Positions 17,964 through 26,594 of a stretch of 32,196 nucleotides of DNA are shown here, piece by piece (position 1 is the first letter of the stretch; each line of letters opens with the position of its first letter). The notes beneath the pieces were generated by a model. The model had not been told where the DNA came from. It saw nothing but the letters and a program-made list of their open reading frames with translations, and searched no databases. The position numbers and the translations under genes are program-made. The stretch covers positions 1 to 32,196 of the forward strand of contig JAEORN010000159.1 of the NCBI GenBank assembly GCA_016840825.1, in the 5' to 3' direction. Origin of the DNA: Candidatus Thorarchaeota archaeon (GTDB lineage: Archaea; Asgardarchaeota; Thorarchaeia; Thorarchaeales; Thorarchaeaceae).

Positions 17964-19487
17964 ATGCCATATGAGGCATTCACTGAACAGAATGTCATCG
18001 TCAAGGATTCCACAAAGGTAGATGTTCTGTTCGGCTTTTGTTATCCATCGACATACCGTGCAGGTATGAGCGGACTAGCAACCCATCTTTTCTACACCAT
18101 TCTGAATAATAGAACCGATACGTTATGTGAGCGTTATTTCCGATATGATACCAGATCTCCAATAAATTCAGTTGAAACCGGAAGACACCTACGGGATAAC
18201 CATCTGATAGGGTTCTCACTGACCTATGAGGAGGATATACTAGGCATAATACAGATGCTGGAGCTTGCCAACATTCATGTCCTTGCCACAGAAAGATCAG
18301 ATGAGGATCCTATCGTTATTGTGGGAGGCCCTGCAGTAAGCGCTAATCCTGAGCCCTACGTTGATTTTGTAGATGCCTTTGTGATTGGTGAAGGGGACTT
18401 GGTCATCCATGAGATCATAGCTGCAACAATAGCATCTGATTCAAGGGAGCAAGTGCTTGAGAATTTAGCACATATCAAGGGGCTTTATGTCCCATCAATA
18501 ACGAATGGAATTGTATCAAGACTCATACTACCAGATTTGGATGATTTGTTCCATCCAACTGCACAGGTTTTTGCCAATGTAGAGGGTCAATCAAAGTTAG
18601 AAACGGTCTTCGGGAGATCATTGCTTGTAGAAGTCAGCAGAGGGTGTGGACACTCGTGCAAATTCTGTCTGGTTGGACATATTTGTAGACCAAGAAGAGT
18701 TAGATCCTTGAATAGGCTAATGGCAATTATCGATGATGGTGTAAAATTATCCTCGACCTCGAAGGTTGCACTAATAGCTTCTTCACTTGGTGATCTTGAC
18801 AAACTAGAGGAGTTAGCAGAGTGGGTAATCGATAAGAATCTAGGACTGTCTACACCTTCCCTACGTGCAGATAGCGTGACTCTAAGACTCCTTCAATTAT
18901 TGAAGAAAGGTGGTCAGAGAACCCTAACAATTGCCCCAGAAACTGGATCTGCGACTCTCAGAAAGAGGATGGGGAAGGGCCTTGATGACGATGCGATCTA
19001 CAATGCTGCTCAATATGCAAAAAAAGCTGAACTTACTTCTGTGAAAGCCTATTTCATCATTGGATTGCCCGGGGAAACAGAGCAGGATGTCGTGGCAATT
19101 GCTGAAATGACCAAAAGACTTGCAGAAGAATCAGGCTTACGCGTTACTGCCAATGTGAATCCATTCATACCAAAAGCACATACTAGATGGCAACGTGAGC
19201 CGCAGCCTTCAATCGAGATGCTCCGCTCGAGGATAAGAATCTTAGAGAGAGAACTACAAAATGTACCGCGAACCTCGTTAGAAATCCTCGATCCTAGAAA
19301 TGCAAGAATTCAAGCCGCTTTGTCAATTGGGAACCGTTCAATTGGTAGAGTGATTAGATTGGCTGCAAAACAGGGAGGGTTGGGAGCTTGGCGCAGAGCT
19401 GAGAAAGAATCGGGGGTACAGTTTCTTGAATTGGCCAATGACCAAGACCATCTCAAAGGTGAACTTCCTTGGCAGTTCATAAAATAG
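17964..19487 (+). CDS. B12-binding-domain radical SAM protein
   Basis: This is a radical S-adenosylmethionine enzyme with the 4Fe-4S motif CGHSCKFC (C228, C232, C235) preceded by LLVEVSRG. The N-terminal 200 residues (VLFGFCYPSTYRAG, IGFSLTYEEDILGIIQML, VIVGGPAVSANPEPYVD, VIGEGD) follow the cobalamin-binding Rossmann pattern. However, the usual DxHxxG histidine is not evident, so B12 may not be bound. Later segments (LSTPSLRADS, LTIAPETGSATLRKRMGKG, VKAYFIIGLPGETEQD) complete the TIM-barrel core. It resembles the archaeal YgiQ-like and TIGR03960-like groups whose reactions are unassigned. It is in an operon with the GlmU-type gene. Confidence 0.85.
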   Translation: MPYEAFTEQNVIVKDSTKVDVLFGFCYPSTYRAGMSGLATHLFYTILNNRTDTLCERYFRYDTRSPINSVETGRHLRDNHLIGFSLTYEEDILGIIQMLELANIHVLATERSDEDPIVIVGGPAVSANPEPYVDFVDAFVIGEGDLVIHEIIAATIASDSREQVLENLAHIKGLYVPSITNGIVSRLILPDLDDLFHPTAQVFANVEGQSKLETVFGRSLLVEVSRGCGHSCKFCLVGHICRPRRVRSLNRLMAIIDDGVKLSSTSKVALIASSLGDLDKLEELAEWVIDKNLGLSTPSLRADSVTLRLLQLLKKGGQRTLTIAPETGSATLRKRMGKGLDDDAIYNAAQYAKKAELTSVKAYFIIGLPGETEQDVVAIAEMTKRLAEESGLRVTANVNPFIPKAHTRWQREPQPSIEMLRSRIRILERELQNVPRTSLEILDPRNARIQAALSIGNRSIGRVIRLAAKQGGLGAWRRAEKESGVQFLELANDQDHLKGELPWQFIK

Positions 19488-19569
19488 TCCAACAGCAAAT
19501 GGGTTATAAGAGATTTTTTGGGAATAGTATATGGGCTGAAGCCTGCTGGATAAAATCCGGTGATTCTCC

Positions 19570-19911
19570 ATGAGTGACGAGGAAAGATTTCGGAAGGCCT
19601 ATCCTGCTCTTAACAGAGAGCTGGAAACAGGAGACACTCAGGAATATACTATAGATGGGGTCCGAACAATGTCGGAAGACCAAGGTGAACACACTGCGGA
19701 TGAAGGAACTTTCCTTCCTAATGCGATTGATTACATTCGACGATGTGATACCGTACCTCAAGCCATTGAGATAATTGACTACTTGGTCAATAGAGGAGAA
19801 CTTACGACAGGTCAAGCCAGAGATATTAAGAAACAACTGAAAGATGAAGGGCTTCGCAGTTTTGGCGCAAAGAAGGAGAAGGATCATTATCTGAAACATG
19901 GTCTTGAGTGA
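19570..19911 (+). CDS. DUF2095-like archaeal protein, 113 aa
   Basis: This small acidic protein has an N-terminal segment RFRKAYPALNREL and a C-terminal helical block of the form AIDYIRRCDTVPQAIEIIDYLVNRGELT, ending in EGLRSFGAKKEKDHYLKHG. That pattern matches archaeal DUF2095 as I recall it; the middle (about 25-50) is low complexity and acidic. No function is known. The ATG follows a GGTGATT sequence. It starts 82 bp after the radical SAM gene, so it may have its own promoter (TTATAAG near 19503). Confidence 0.6.
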   Translation: MSDEERFRKAYPALNRELETGDTQEYTIDGVRTMSEDQGEHTADEGTFLPNAIDYIRRCDTVPQAIEIIDYLVNRGELTTGQARDIKKQLKDEGLRSFGAKKEKDHYLKHGLE

Positions 19912-19977
19912 ATAGAAGTATCATATCCTCAACTCATCCGAAACGCGTGTGCAAAAATAGGATGTTCCTTGAAGGTG

Positions 19978-20030
19978 TTTATATCCCATTATAGAGGTAT
20001 AATTTTGTAGATCAAAGAATTCCATTCTTT
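19978..20030 (+). promoter_or_regulatory. Promoter region with short inverted repeat before the 289-aa gene
   Basis: Two TATA-like elements are visible, TTTATATC near 19978 and GTATAATT near 19997. They are followed by a perfect 7-bp inverted repeat, AAAGAAT (20014-20020) and ATTCTTT (20024-20030), with a 3-nt spacer. The repeat falls around the likely transcription start. A run of six G (20040-20045) serves as ribosome-binding site. Confidence 0.35.
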
Positions 20031-20051
20031 TTACACCATGGGGGGAAAGAT

Positions 20052-20921
20052 ATGGGCAAAAAGGAAGGGAAGTTGAGTGATTCCCATTTCAAGGAGATTA
20101 CAGAACTCATTCAAGTGGATCTAGAAGTCTATGATCTCTTAGTTTGGCAAAAGGCCTGCAAATCCTTTGGACCTATTCACTACGATTCAGAAACCAGAAA
20201 ACAATGGTTCCAGAATAACCAATTTAGACTGGAAGCGGCAAGAGAGATTACCGAATTCGTTGAATCGTGGATAAAGGGACTTCGGGAGAAGAAACAATTC
20301 AATGAATATACAATTGAAACGATTCGTACTGGTATAATTCAGGCAGTTAGAATGCAACAAAAGGAAGCTGGTGCTGAGCTTGGTTTGCTAAATCCGGTCA
20401 AGCTTAATGGATTCAAGACTCTAATCAAATGGGCAGATGACAAGAACCTGTTGGAAGAAGGACCATATAATGGAGCCAAGGAAATCCCAGCGGGTGAAGC
20501 CAAGAAGACAACTCGAAGGCCATCACGGAAAAAGAGGAAGGGAAGGTACGGGCCTCCTATTGTGAACCTCATTCATGATTATTATTTGATCAGCGAGAGT
20601 CGTCTAAGATTGTGTATAGGTGTAGGTAATTGCTTTATTCATCCATATCAGAATGTCAATCTGGAGCTTGAAATAGATTCTCGACTTTCTGTCTTGGGAG
20701 TTCCAGCGTATTCATGGTCACCAAAGACCAACACCATACCAATCGGCTTTTTGGAAGCATCCTTGGATGAAGATGTGAAGGATAAAGTCATAGAGATTGA
20801 TCTAATAATCAATAGAAGAACATCTGAGTATAACATCGCAGGACGAGTAATCTATGATAACTGCGAAAGGGGAATCGTAGATAATCATGAATTACAATCA
20901 GTCACGCTCAAAATCAGATAG
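20052..20921 (+). CDS. Uncharacterised protein, helical N-terminus and beta-rich C-terminus
   Basis: I do not recognise a family by name. Residues about 8-135 are predicted helical. A strongly basic linker follows (150-165, with KKTTRRPSRKKRK). Residues about 178-289 read as alternating strands: RLRLCIGVGNCF, VNLELEIDS, IPIGFLEAS, VIEIDLIIN, YNIAGRVIYDN and LQSVTLKI. That strand order resembles an Ig-like or appendage-type beta sandwich of a kind I associate with multidomain Asgard and methanogen signalling proteins; this is a pattern impression. The basic linker could bind nucleic acid or acidic lipid. It ends 12 bp from the convergent DUF6884-like gene. Confidence 0.75.
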   Translation: MGKKEGKLSDSHFKEITELIQVDLEVYDLLVWQKACKSFGPIHYDSETRKQWFQNNQFRLEAAREITEFVESWIKGLREKKQFNEYTIETIRTGIIQAVRMQQKEAGAELGLLNPVKLNGFKTLIKWADDKNLLEEGPYNGAKEIPAGEAKKTTRRPSRKKRKGRYGPPIVNLIHDYYLISESRLRLCIGVGNCFIHPYQNVNLELEIDSRLSVLGVPAYSWSPKTNTIPIGFLEASLDEDVKDKVIEIDLIINRRTSEYNIAGRVIYDNCERGIVDNHELQSVTLKIR

Positions 20922-20933
20922 TGGGAATATGTA

Positions 20934-21632
20934 TCATCTTGAAATATCGTAAAAGATTCCAGAAAGATAGCCCGGTTGCGTCCATTTCGATATTTCTGTG
21001 TAGGGTTTGCTCTTGTGCATGGCATGTTGTGCCAGTATTCTCAACAGGTCGCCTTTGAAACCCGCTACACCATGTATTTTATGTCCCGATGAAGAGAATG
21101 ACCTGACGATTTCAGCGCCGGATGGTAGTATCACAAATCTATCCTCGTCCGAAAACATACTAAAGGTAATGATCGTTCCACCTAGTGAATGATACCATTC
21201 ATCACCAAGTGCAATCAGATACTTTGTCCCAAGTGCAAAATATGATAGGTCATATTTCTTGGAACATATTTTCTTGAAATCTTCAGCAATCGAGAGCTTC
21301 TTACTCCACTCTCGTATCTGTGCCTTCTTCATCTTTGAGAAGCTGCACTCGTAAGGAGGGATTTTCTCATTCTCGCCAAGCAATCCAAAACCTGCAGATA
21401 TGATGAAAAAGTCAACTTCGATATTATTGATTGATCTGAGTAGATCAACTCCCCTAGCTAGTTCCCGAGCTTGATTACCAGTATACATACTTCGCGCAGC
21501 ACAGGTGAGAGGGGAGAGCTTCTCCACCCAACTCTCTAGATTAGGCTGTTTTGCAAGGTCATTACATGTAGGCGCCTTAGTTGAACTGAACCTCTTCTTC
21601 TTCCCACAGCTTCCTACTACAAGAACCCTCAT
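20934..21632 (-). CDS. YaaA/DUF6884-like protein
   Basis: The N-terminus VLVVGSCGKKK (Cys9 followed by three Lys) and the later SMYTGNQARELA and FFIISAGFGLLGENEKIPPYE are the hallmarks of the DUF6884/YaaA superfamily. This group includes the peroxide-stress protein YaaA and relatives of the archaeosine synthase core. YaaA binds DNA; many archaeal and viral members are unstudied. The C-terminal 90 residues are less familiar. The ATG at 21632 is preceded by a perfect 16-bp palindrome and a TATA-like element, so expression looks tightly regulated. A stress, nucleoside-modification or defence-related role is possible; I cannot choose among them. Confidence 0.6.
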   Translation of the reverse strand: MRVLVVGSCGKKKRFSSTKAPTCNDLAKQPNLESWVEKLSPLTCAARSMYTGNQARELARGVDLLRSINNIEVDFFIISAGFGLLGENEKIPPYECSFSKMKKAQIREWSKKLSIAEDFKKICSKKYDLSYFALGTKYLIALGDEWYHSLGGTIITFSMFSDEDRFVILPSGAEIVRSFSSSGHKIHGVAGFKGDLLRILAQHAMHKSKPYTEISKWTQPGYLSGIFYDISR

Positions 21633-21635
21633 CGG

Positions 21636-21660
21636 TCAGACCTAGGTCTGATGATATAGA
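21636..21660 (-). promoter_or_regulatory. 16-bp palindrome and TATA element at the DUF6884-like start
   Basis: TCAGACCTAGGTCTGA (21636-21651) is identical on both strands. It sits 4 bp before the start codon and contains the AGGT that would act as ribosome-binding site. A TATA-like TCTATATC (minus strand, 21653-21660) abuts it, so the palindrome lies between TATA box and gene, where a repressor would block transcription. Confidence 0.55.
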
Positions 21661-21719
21661 TTTGTGCCTGATATTCGTTATGATGTTTGCTATCACATCT
21701 GAACGTAATATCTGGCAGA

Positions 21720-23120
21720 TTATGCTGGTTGATATGCTCCACGATCCCGAGCCCAAGTAATTGTGTCGGGGTCACATCTCTTGAGTTCTCTTTCAGGAAA
21801 CTCGCTTAGAAGGTTCCAACCTATATCCAGAGTCTGATCGAATGACCTGTCTTCGAATTCGCCTTGTCCGATGAACTCTTCCTCAAAACGGTCAGCAAAT
21901 TTGAGGTATTTCTGATCACGATCTGTGAGTGCTTCTGAACCAACCACTGCAACAAGGTCTCTTAGATCACGACCTTCTGAATAAGCATAGTAAAGCTGAG
22001 CTTGGATTTCCTTATGATCAAATCGAGTCATCCCTTCACCAATACCTTCTTTCATCAGTCTGCTTAGAGATGGGCCTGGATCGATTGGAGGATAGATACC
22101 TCTTCTATGCAAACCTCTTCCGACAATCATCTGACCCTCTGTAATATATCCTGATAGGTCAGGAATCGGGTGAGTCATATCATCTTGAGGCATTGAAAGT
22201 ATAGGCATTTGAGTAATTGTTCCCTTCCGCCCATTGATACGCCCTGCACGCTCATAGATTAGACTAAGGTCTGTGTAAAGGTAGCCAGGATAGCCTCTTC
22301 TACCAGGGATTTCGGAACGCGCTGCGCTAATTTCTCGGAGTGCTTCAGCATAGTTGGTCATATCCGTAAGGATGACAAGAACGTGCATATCAGACTCATA
22401 AGCCAGATACTCAGCAGCTGTCAATGCTGCTCGAGGTGTAATGATACGTTCGATTGCTGGATCATTGGCGAGATTCAAGAATAGAGTGGTATGCTCTAAG
22501 GCACCAGTCTCTTCAAAGGAATTAATGAAATATTGAGCTTCTGTTGCTGTAATACCCATAGCTCCGAAGACAATAGCAAAATCTCCTTCTTCACCAGGAA
22601 TCTTCGCTTGACGGACTATTTGTGCTGCAATCCTATTGTGAGGCAATCCAGAACCAGAAAAGATTGGAAGCTTCTGTCCTCGAACAAGAGTATTCAATCC
22701 GTCGATAACTGATAGTCCAGTTTGGATTGGTTGTCGTGGATATTGCCTTGCATATGGATTGATTGGAGAGCCATAGATATCCCAGTGATCCTCTGCTGAG
22801 AGCGGAGGTCCTTTATCCAACGGGTTTCCTGCACCATCCAGTACACGTCCAAGAATCTCCGATGAGACCGGAAGTTTCATGGTTTCTCCTGTGAAACGAG
22901 CTGCAGTAACATCTGCATCTAATCCACTTGTTCCCTCAAAGACCTGAATCACAGCTCGTCCACGACCAGTTTCTAATACTGTGCCTGTCAAAAGGTCGCC
23001 ATTCGGAGCTCGAATCTTCACGACTTCGTTGTATGCTACATTATGTGTTTGCTCTACAATTAGTAGTGGGCCGCTGACATCGGACACAGTCCGATATACG
23101 ATGGAAGACTCCCGTGTCAT
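21720..23120 (-). CDS. atpB: A-type ATP synthase subunit B
   Basis: This is the regulatory, non-catalytic nucleotide-binding subunit of the archaeal A1 head. The 466 residues are typical. Visible family segments include [49 protein letters not shown] in place of a P-loop, [23 protein letters not shown] and [21 protein letters not shown]. It has its own TATA-like element (minus strand, about 23178-23185). The usual downstream partner, subunit D, does not follow; the next gene is DUF6884-like. Upstream are a membrane protein and a uracil-DNA glycosylase rather than atpA directly. Confidence 0.97.
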   Translation of the reverse strand: MTRESSIVYRTVSDVSGPLLIVEQTHNVAYNEVVKIRAPNGDLLTGTVLETGRGRAVIQVFEGTSGLDADVTAARFTGETMKLPVSSEILGRVLDGAGNPLDKGPPLSAEDHWDIYGSPINPYARQYPRQPIQTGLSVIDGLNTLVRGQKLPIFSGSGLPHNRIAAQIVRQAKIPGEEGDFAIVFGAMGITATEAQYFINSFEETGALEHTTLFLNLANDPAIERIITPRAALTAAEYLAYESDMHVLVILTDMTNYAEALREISAARSEIPGRRGYPGYLYTDLSLIYERAGRINGRKGTITQMPILSMPQDDMTHPIPDLSGYITEGQMIVGRGLHRRGIYPPIDPGPSLSRLMKEGIGEGMTRFDHKEIQAQLYYAYSEGRDLRDLVAVVGSEALTDRDQKYLKFADRFEEEFIGQGEFEDRSFDQTLDIGWNLLSEFPERELKRCDPDTITWARDRGAYQPA

Positions 23121-23208
23121 CGTAAAATCCGCCTAAGATTACATCTTGAATCCGTAGAACGTGCATAGTGTACTCCAGTTTTAAGACTTACGAAGTGTAA
23201 GGATTGCG

Positions 23209-23721
23209 TCATAGAAACGGTACAACATGCATGAAAGCAAGAATTGGAGCGAGCATAACTCCCCTAACTATGAGAGAATGCCCTCTTGACTTCAAATCTC
23301 CAGAGGTTGGATTGAAATAGAGAATCGCACCGACTAGGATACATATGGCCATGACACCATCTCCAATTAGCACGATTAATGCTACCAGCTGACTCTCATA
23401 CATCCCGAATAATCCATAGAACGTAGATGTAGCACTTTCAACTGTGAGAACTCCGAGTCCAGCCATACTCGCGAAGAAATTGGTTATCATCGGACCGACA
23501 AAGAACAAGAATACTCCAAAGATGACAAGACCTTTAGCAGTTCCGTCACTAAGGCCTGTCGCGTATACTATGAATCCAACCAGAATCAGAATTAGATATC
23601 CATTCACTGCAAGAGCATAGAAGAGATTTAGCAGAGTTTCGAGTGCAGCTAGATACTCTGACCCAAATTCGAAATCAAATGGGCTCTGCAATAGAAGAAT
23701 GGAAGATAACTCTGGAATCAT
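23209..23721 (-). CDS. Small membrane protein with four hydrophobic segments
   Basis: The protein is unrecognised. From the ATG at 23721 it has 170 residues (a GTG three codons earlier is possible; GTGA before the ATG favours the shorter form). There are four membrane spans, roughly YLILILVGFIVYATG, GLVIFGVFLFFVGPMI, LVALIVLIGDGVMAICILVG and a final SLIVRGVMLAPILAFMHVV. The second pair partly repeats the first. The gene lies between the uracil-DNA glycosylase and atpB within the ATPase cluster. It is not a K (proteolipid) subunit: no paired-helix glycine pattern with a buried Glu is seen. Confidence 0.65.
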   Translation of the reverse strand: MIPELSSILLLQSPFDFEFGSEYLAALETLLNLFYALAVNGYLILILVGFIVYATGLSDGTAKGLVIFGVFLFFVGPMITNFFASMAGLGVLTVESATSTFYGLFGMYESQLVALIVLIGDGVMAICILVGAILYFNPTSGDLKSRGHSLIVRGVMLAPILAFMHVVPFL

Positions 23722-23765
23722 AGGTTTCACAATAGTAGGTCAAGGACTCGTAATTTAACCACCAC

Positions 23766-24353
23766 TCATCTCAATTCTGCAAGTAATTTCTGGAAGTCTT
23801 CTCTCATCTGGTCTTTTGTTTCTGGAAATCTAAGAGCTGCAGCTGGATGGTAGGTCATGAAATAAGTCCGACCTTGTGCTTCATAGAATTTCCCATGTGC
23901 TTCGCTGAGACGCCATGGGCCAATGATTGAAGATATCGCTACTCCTCCAAGAAGAACGATCACCTTGGGATTAATTACATCAATCTGTCTATCAAGATAG
24001 CCGATACACGCATCCACCTCATCTTTATGGGGAGCTCTGTTCTTTGGAGGGCGCGATTTCAGAACAGATGTGATGAAGACCTCGTCTTCAGACATTCCTA
24101 TCTCTCGAATCATATCTCTAAGTAACTGACCCGATCTTCCAACAAAGGGACGCCCTGTCTTATCTTCTTGAGCTCCTGGAGCTTCGCCAATGAACATCAC
24201 CTTTGCGTCTACAGAACCTTCACCGGGAACAGGATTGATTCTAGATGCATACAAAGGACATTTTGTGCATGAAGCGATTTCTGAATGTATCTCATCAAGT
24301 ACCTTTTCTCGACTCATTTCATAATATGGTGGTTTTTCAAAGATAAAAACCAC
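23766..24353 (-). CDS. Family 4 uracil-DNA glycosylase
   Basis: This enzyme excises uracil from DNA after cytosine deamination. Motif A is GEAPGAQED (57-64) and motif B is HPAAAL (about 176-181), with RPFVGRSGQLL between. Family 4 enzymes use four Cys for a 4Fe-4S cluster. Here C29, C32 (CTKC) and C116 (VDAC) are present, but the usual Cys of the VVKCRPP segment is Ser100 (VLKSRPP, codon TCG). The start is GTG at 24353 or the ATG at 24317; neither has a good ribosome-binding site. It begins 16 bp after atpA, in the middle of the ATPase genes. Confidence 0.92.
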   Translation of the reverse strand: MVFIFEKPPYYEMSREKVLDEIHSEIASCTKCPLYASRINPVPGEGSVDAKVMFIGEAPGAQEDKTGRPFVGRSGQLLRDMIREIGMSEDEVFITSVLKSRPPKNRAPHKDEVDACIGYLDRQIDVINPKVIVLLGGVAISSIIGPWRLSEAHGKFYEAQGRTYFMTYHPAAALRFPETKDQMREDFQKLLAELR

Positions 24354-24369
24354 GTTGGTTTATGATGCT

Positions 24370-26172
24370 CTATGCACTCGGAGCCACTACACCAGATTCG
24401 TGTAGTTCTTTATAGAGAGATTCGAATTCTTTCTCGATTTTGCTTTCGATTGCATCCATGGTAGTATGATAGCTATCCCATGGAGCGATTTTCATTCTCG
24501 CGATATTATCCAGAACACTGAATTCAAGGATTCTTCGAACACTCACACCCAAGCCTACTGCTTCAGCCATTTTTCGTGAGAAGTGGATGATGATCCTGAG
24601 CATGCGATAGGTCTTTCCAACTGGCGAGTAAGTATCAATTTCGTGAATGGCACTCTGAGTTAGAAAGTCTTCCTTAATCATTCGAGCAGCTTCAAGTGTT
24701 GCTCGCTCGGATTCAGGTAGAGCATCGGGGCCTACAAGCTGTACAATCTCTCGAAGCTCCTGGTCCTTTTGAAGCAGTGCCATGGATTCCTTGACTAAAT
24801 CCGGCCAGTCATCACCCAGCTCCTTTTTGTGCCATTTCTCTAGGTTAGTGTGATAGAGTGAGTAACTAGTCAAAGCATTGATGGCAGGGAAGAATCTTCG
24901 CGCAGCCAAGTCCTTGTCAAGTGCCCAGAACACCTTAACGATACGTAGAGTCGCTTGGGTTACCGGCTCTGAGAAATCTCCACCAGGAGGAGAAACTGCA
25001 CCACAAATGGTGATTGATCCAGTTCTATCCTCGGCTCCTAGTGTCTTTACTCGGCCACCTCGCTCATAGAATTGAGCAAGTCTTGAGCCAAGATATGCAG
25101 GATATCCTTCCTCAGAAGGAAGTTGTCCAAGGCGACCGGAGATCTCTCGAAGTGCTTCGGCCCAACGAGAAGTCGAATCAGCCATAAGTGCAACATCGAA
25201 ACCTTGATCCCTGAAGTACTCAGCAAGGGTTACCGCTACGTAAATTGATGCTTCACGTGCAGCTACAGGCATATTAGATGTATTGGCAATAAGGACAGTC
25301 CTTTCCATTAGTGGTTTACCACTTTTGGGGTCATTAAGATGAGGCCACTCCTCAAGAGCTTCGGTCATCTCATTGCCGCGTTCTCCACATCCAACATAGA
25401 CTACAACCTGAGCATCAGCCCATTTCGCAAATTGGTGTAGCGTTACTGTCTTACCTGTGCCAAATCCACCGGGAATTGCACCTGTACCTCCCTTTGCTTG
25501 AGGCATGAATGTGTCAATTACACGTTGTCCAGTAACAAGGGGAATCTCAAGGGATACACGGTCCTTGAAGGGACGTCCGACTCGCACGGGAGTTCTTTGT
25601 AGCATGACTACATCATGTACATCTCCATGTTCATCCTTCACTTTACAGATAGTTTCGACAATGGTGAACTCGCCCTTCTTTACTATCTCTACGATTTCGC
25701 CCTTGACGCCTCGAGGAATCAATATCTTTGACATGATGATACCTGTTTCAGGTACTTCGCCAATGATATCACCAGGCTCAACCATATCACCAACTTTTGC
25801 AAATGGATTGAATTCCCATTTCTTCTCTCGATCGAGTCCTTCGATTGTAAGTCCACGACTGATAAAATCACCAGACATTTCCTTTAGTCCAGGAAGAGGG
25901 CGTTGGATTCCATCGTAAATGGATCCTAAAAGACCAGGACCTAGTTCAACGGATAGTGCGTCACCAGTAGCTACCACTGGCTCGCCAGGAGCTAATCCAG
26001 AGGTTTCCTCATATACTTGAGCGGTGAATTCTTCATCACCAACCTCAATTACTTCTCCAATCAATTGTTCATTGCCAACTCTGACAACTTCGTACATTCG
26101 CACTGCGGGAAGACCTGAACAACGTACAACAGGACCAGCGATGCTCTCTATCTTTCCAACTTTTTCAGTCAT
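24370..26172 (-). CDS. atpA: A-type ATP synthase catalytic subunit A
   Basis: This is the catalytic subunit of the archaeal A1Ao ATP synthase. The 600 residues include the N-terminal barrel (IESIAGPVVR), the non-homologous bulge (about 115-190), P-loop GGFGTGKT (235-242) and the catalytic-site segment GCGERGNEMTE. Other segments are [15 protein letters not shown] and SVSPPGGDFSEPVT-like SPPGGDFSEPVTQATL. Archaeal A subunits usually have GPFGSGKT, so the Gly and Thr here are variants within a still functional-looking loop. GGAGAA lies before the ATG. atpF precedes it by 28 bp. Confidence 0.97.
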   Translation of the reverse strand: MTEKVGKIESIAGPVVRCSGLPAVRMYEVVRVGNEQLIGEVIEVGDEEFTAQVYEETSGLAPGEPVVATGDALSVELGPGLLGSIYDGIQRPLPGLKEMSGDFISRGLTIEGLDREKKWEFNPFAKVGDMVEPGDIIGEVPETGIIMSKILIPRGVKGEIVEIVKKGEFTIVETICKVKDEHGDVHDVVMLQRTPVRVGRPFKDRVSLEIPLVTGQRVIDTFMPQAKGGTGAIPGGFGTGKTVTLHQFAKWADAQVVVYVGCGERGNEMTEALEEWPHLNDPKSGKPLMERTVLIANTSNMPVAAREASIYVAVTLAEYFRDQGFDVALMADSTSRWAEALREISGRLGQLPSEEGYPAYLGSRLAQFYERGGRVKTLGAEDRTGSITICGAVSPPGGDFSEPVTQATLRIVKVFWALDKDLAARRFFPAINALTSYSLYHTNLEKWHKKELGDDWPDLVKESMALLQKDQELREIVQLVGPDALPESERATLEAARMIKEDFLTQSAIHEIDTYSPVGKTYRMLRIIIHFSRKMAEAVGLGVSVRRILEFSVLDNIARMKIAPWDSYHTTMDAIESKIEKEFESLYKELHESGVVAPSA

Positions 26173-26200
26173 GACGGGGTTCTCCTTTAATGGGATAGGA

Positions 26201-26524
26201 TTACATATTTATCTCGATTCCAACAGCCCGACGTATTAGCTCTCTTAAAACAGTTTCATATGCACCAGTAGAGCCTGATCTATCAGGAATTAGTAGAATC
26301 ACAGGTACAGGCGCCTCCGAAAGCTCTAGGATAGTATCCTCTACCTGCATTGCTAAGGGCTCTGTAATAATTATCAAGCCCATACGTGGATCTCTAAAAT
26401 AGTCTAATAGTGATTTGCGGGTTTCCTGAGGAGTTTTTGGAATTGAACTCTCTCGGACACCGACCATTCGAAAGCCTGTGACAGTGTCACGATCTCCAAT
26501 GATAGCAATCTTATCGTTGACCAT
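26201..26524 (-). CDS. atpF: A-type ATP synthase subunit F
   Basis: This small Rossmann-like subunit associates with the central rotor stalk and modulates ATP hydrolysis. The 107 residues match family length, with DKIAIIGDRDTVTGFRMVGV at the N-terminus, MGLIIITEPLAMQVEDTI in the middle and PVPVILLIPDRSGSTG near the C-terminus. It precedes atpA, the usual F-A order of the archaeal operon. The upstream neighbours H, I, K, E and C are absent here; pyrI takes that place. Confidence 0.95.
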   Translation of the reverse strand: MVNDKIAIIGDRDTVTGFRMVGVRESSIPKTPQETRKSLLDYFRDPRMGLIIITEPLAMQVEDTILELSEAPVPVILLIPDRSGSTGAYETVLRELIRRAVGIEINM

Positions 26525-26594
26525 TAGATACCACAGCCCAGCAAGACCGTATGATTAGTAAAAAACATTTGCAAAAGGATTTTTGAGGAATAGC

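Noticed and set aside
23209..23721. Membrane gene as the ATPase proteolipid subunit K
   Set aside because: The spans lack the Gly-rich helical hairpin with a membrane-embedded Glu or Gln expected of subunit K.
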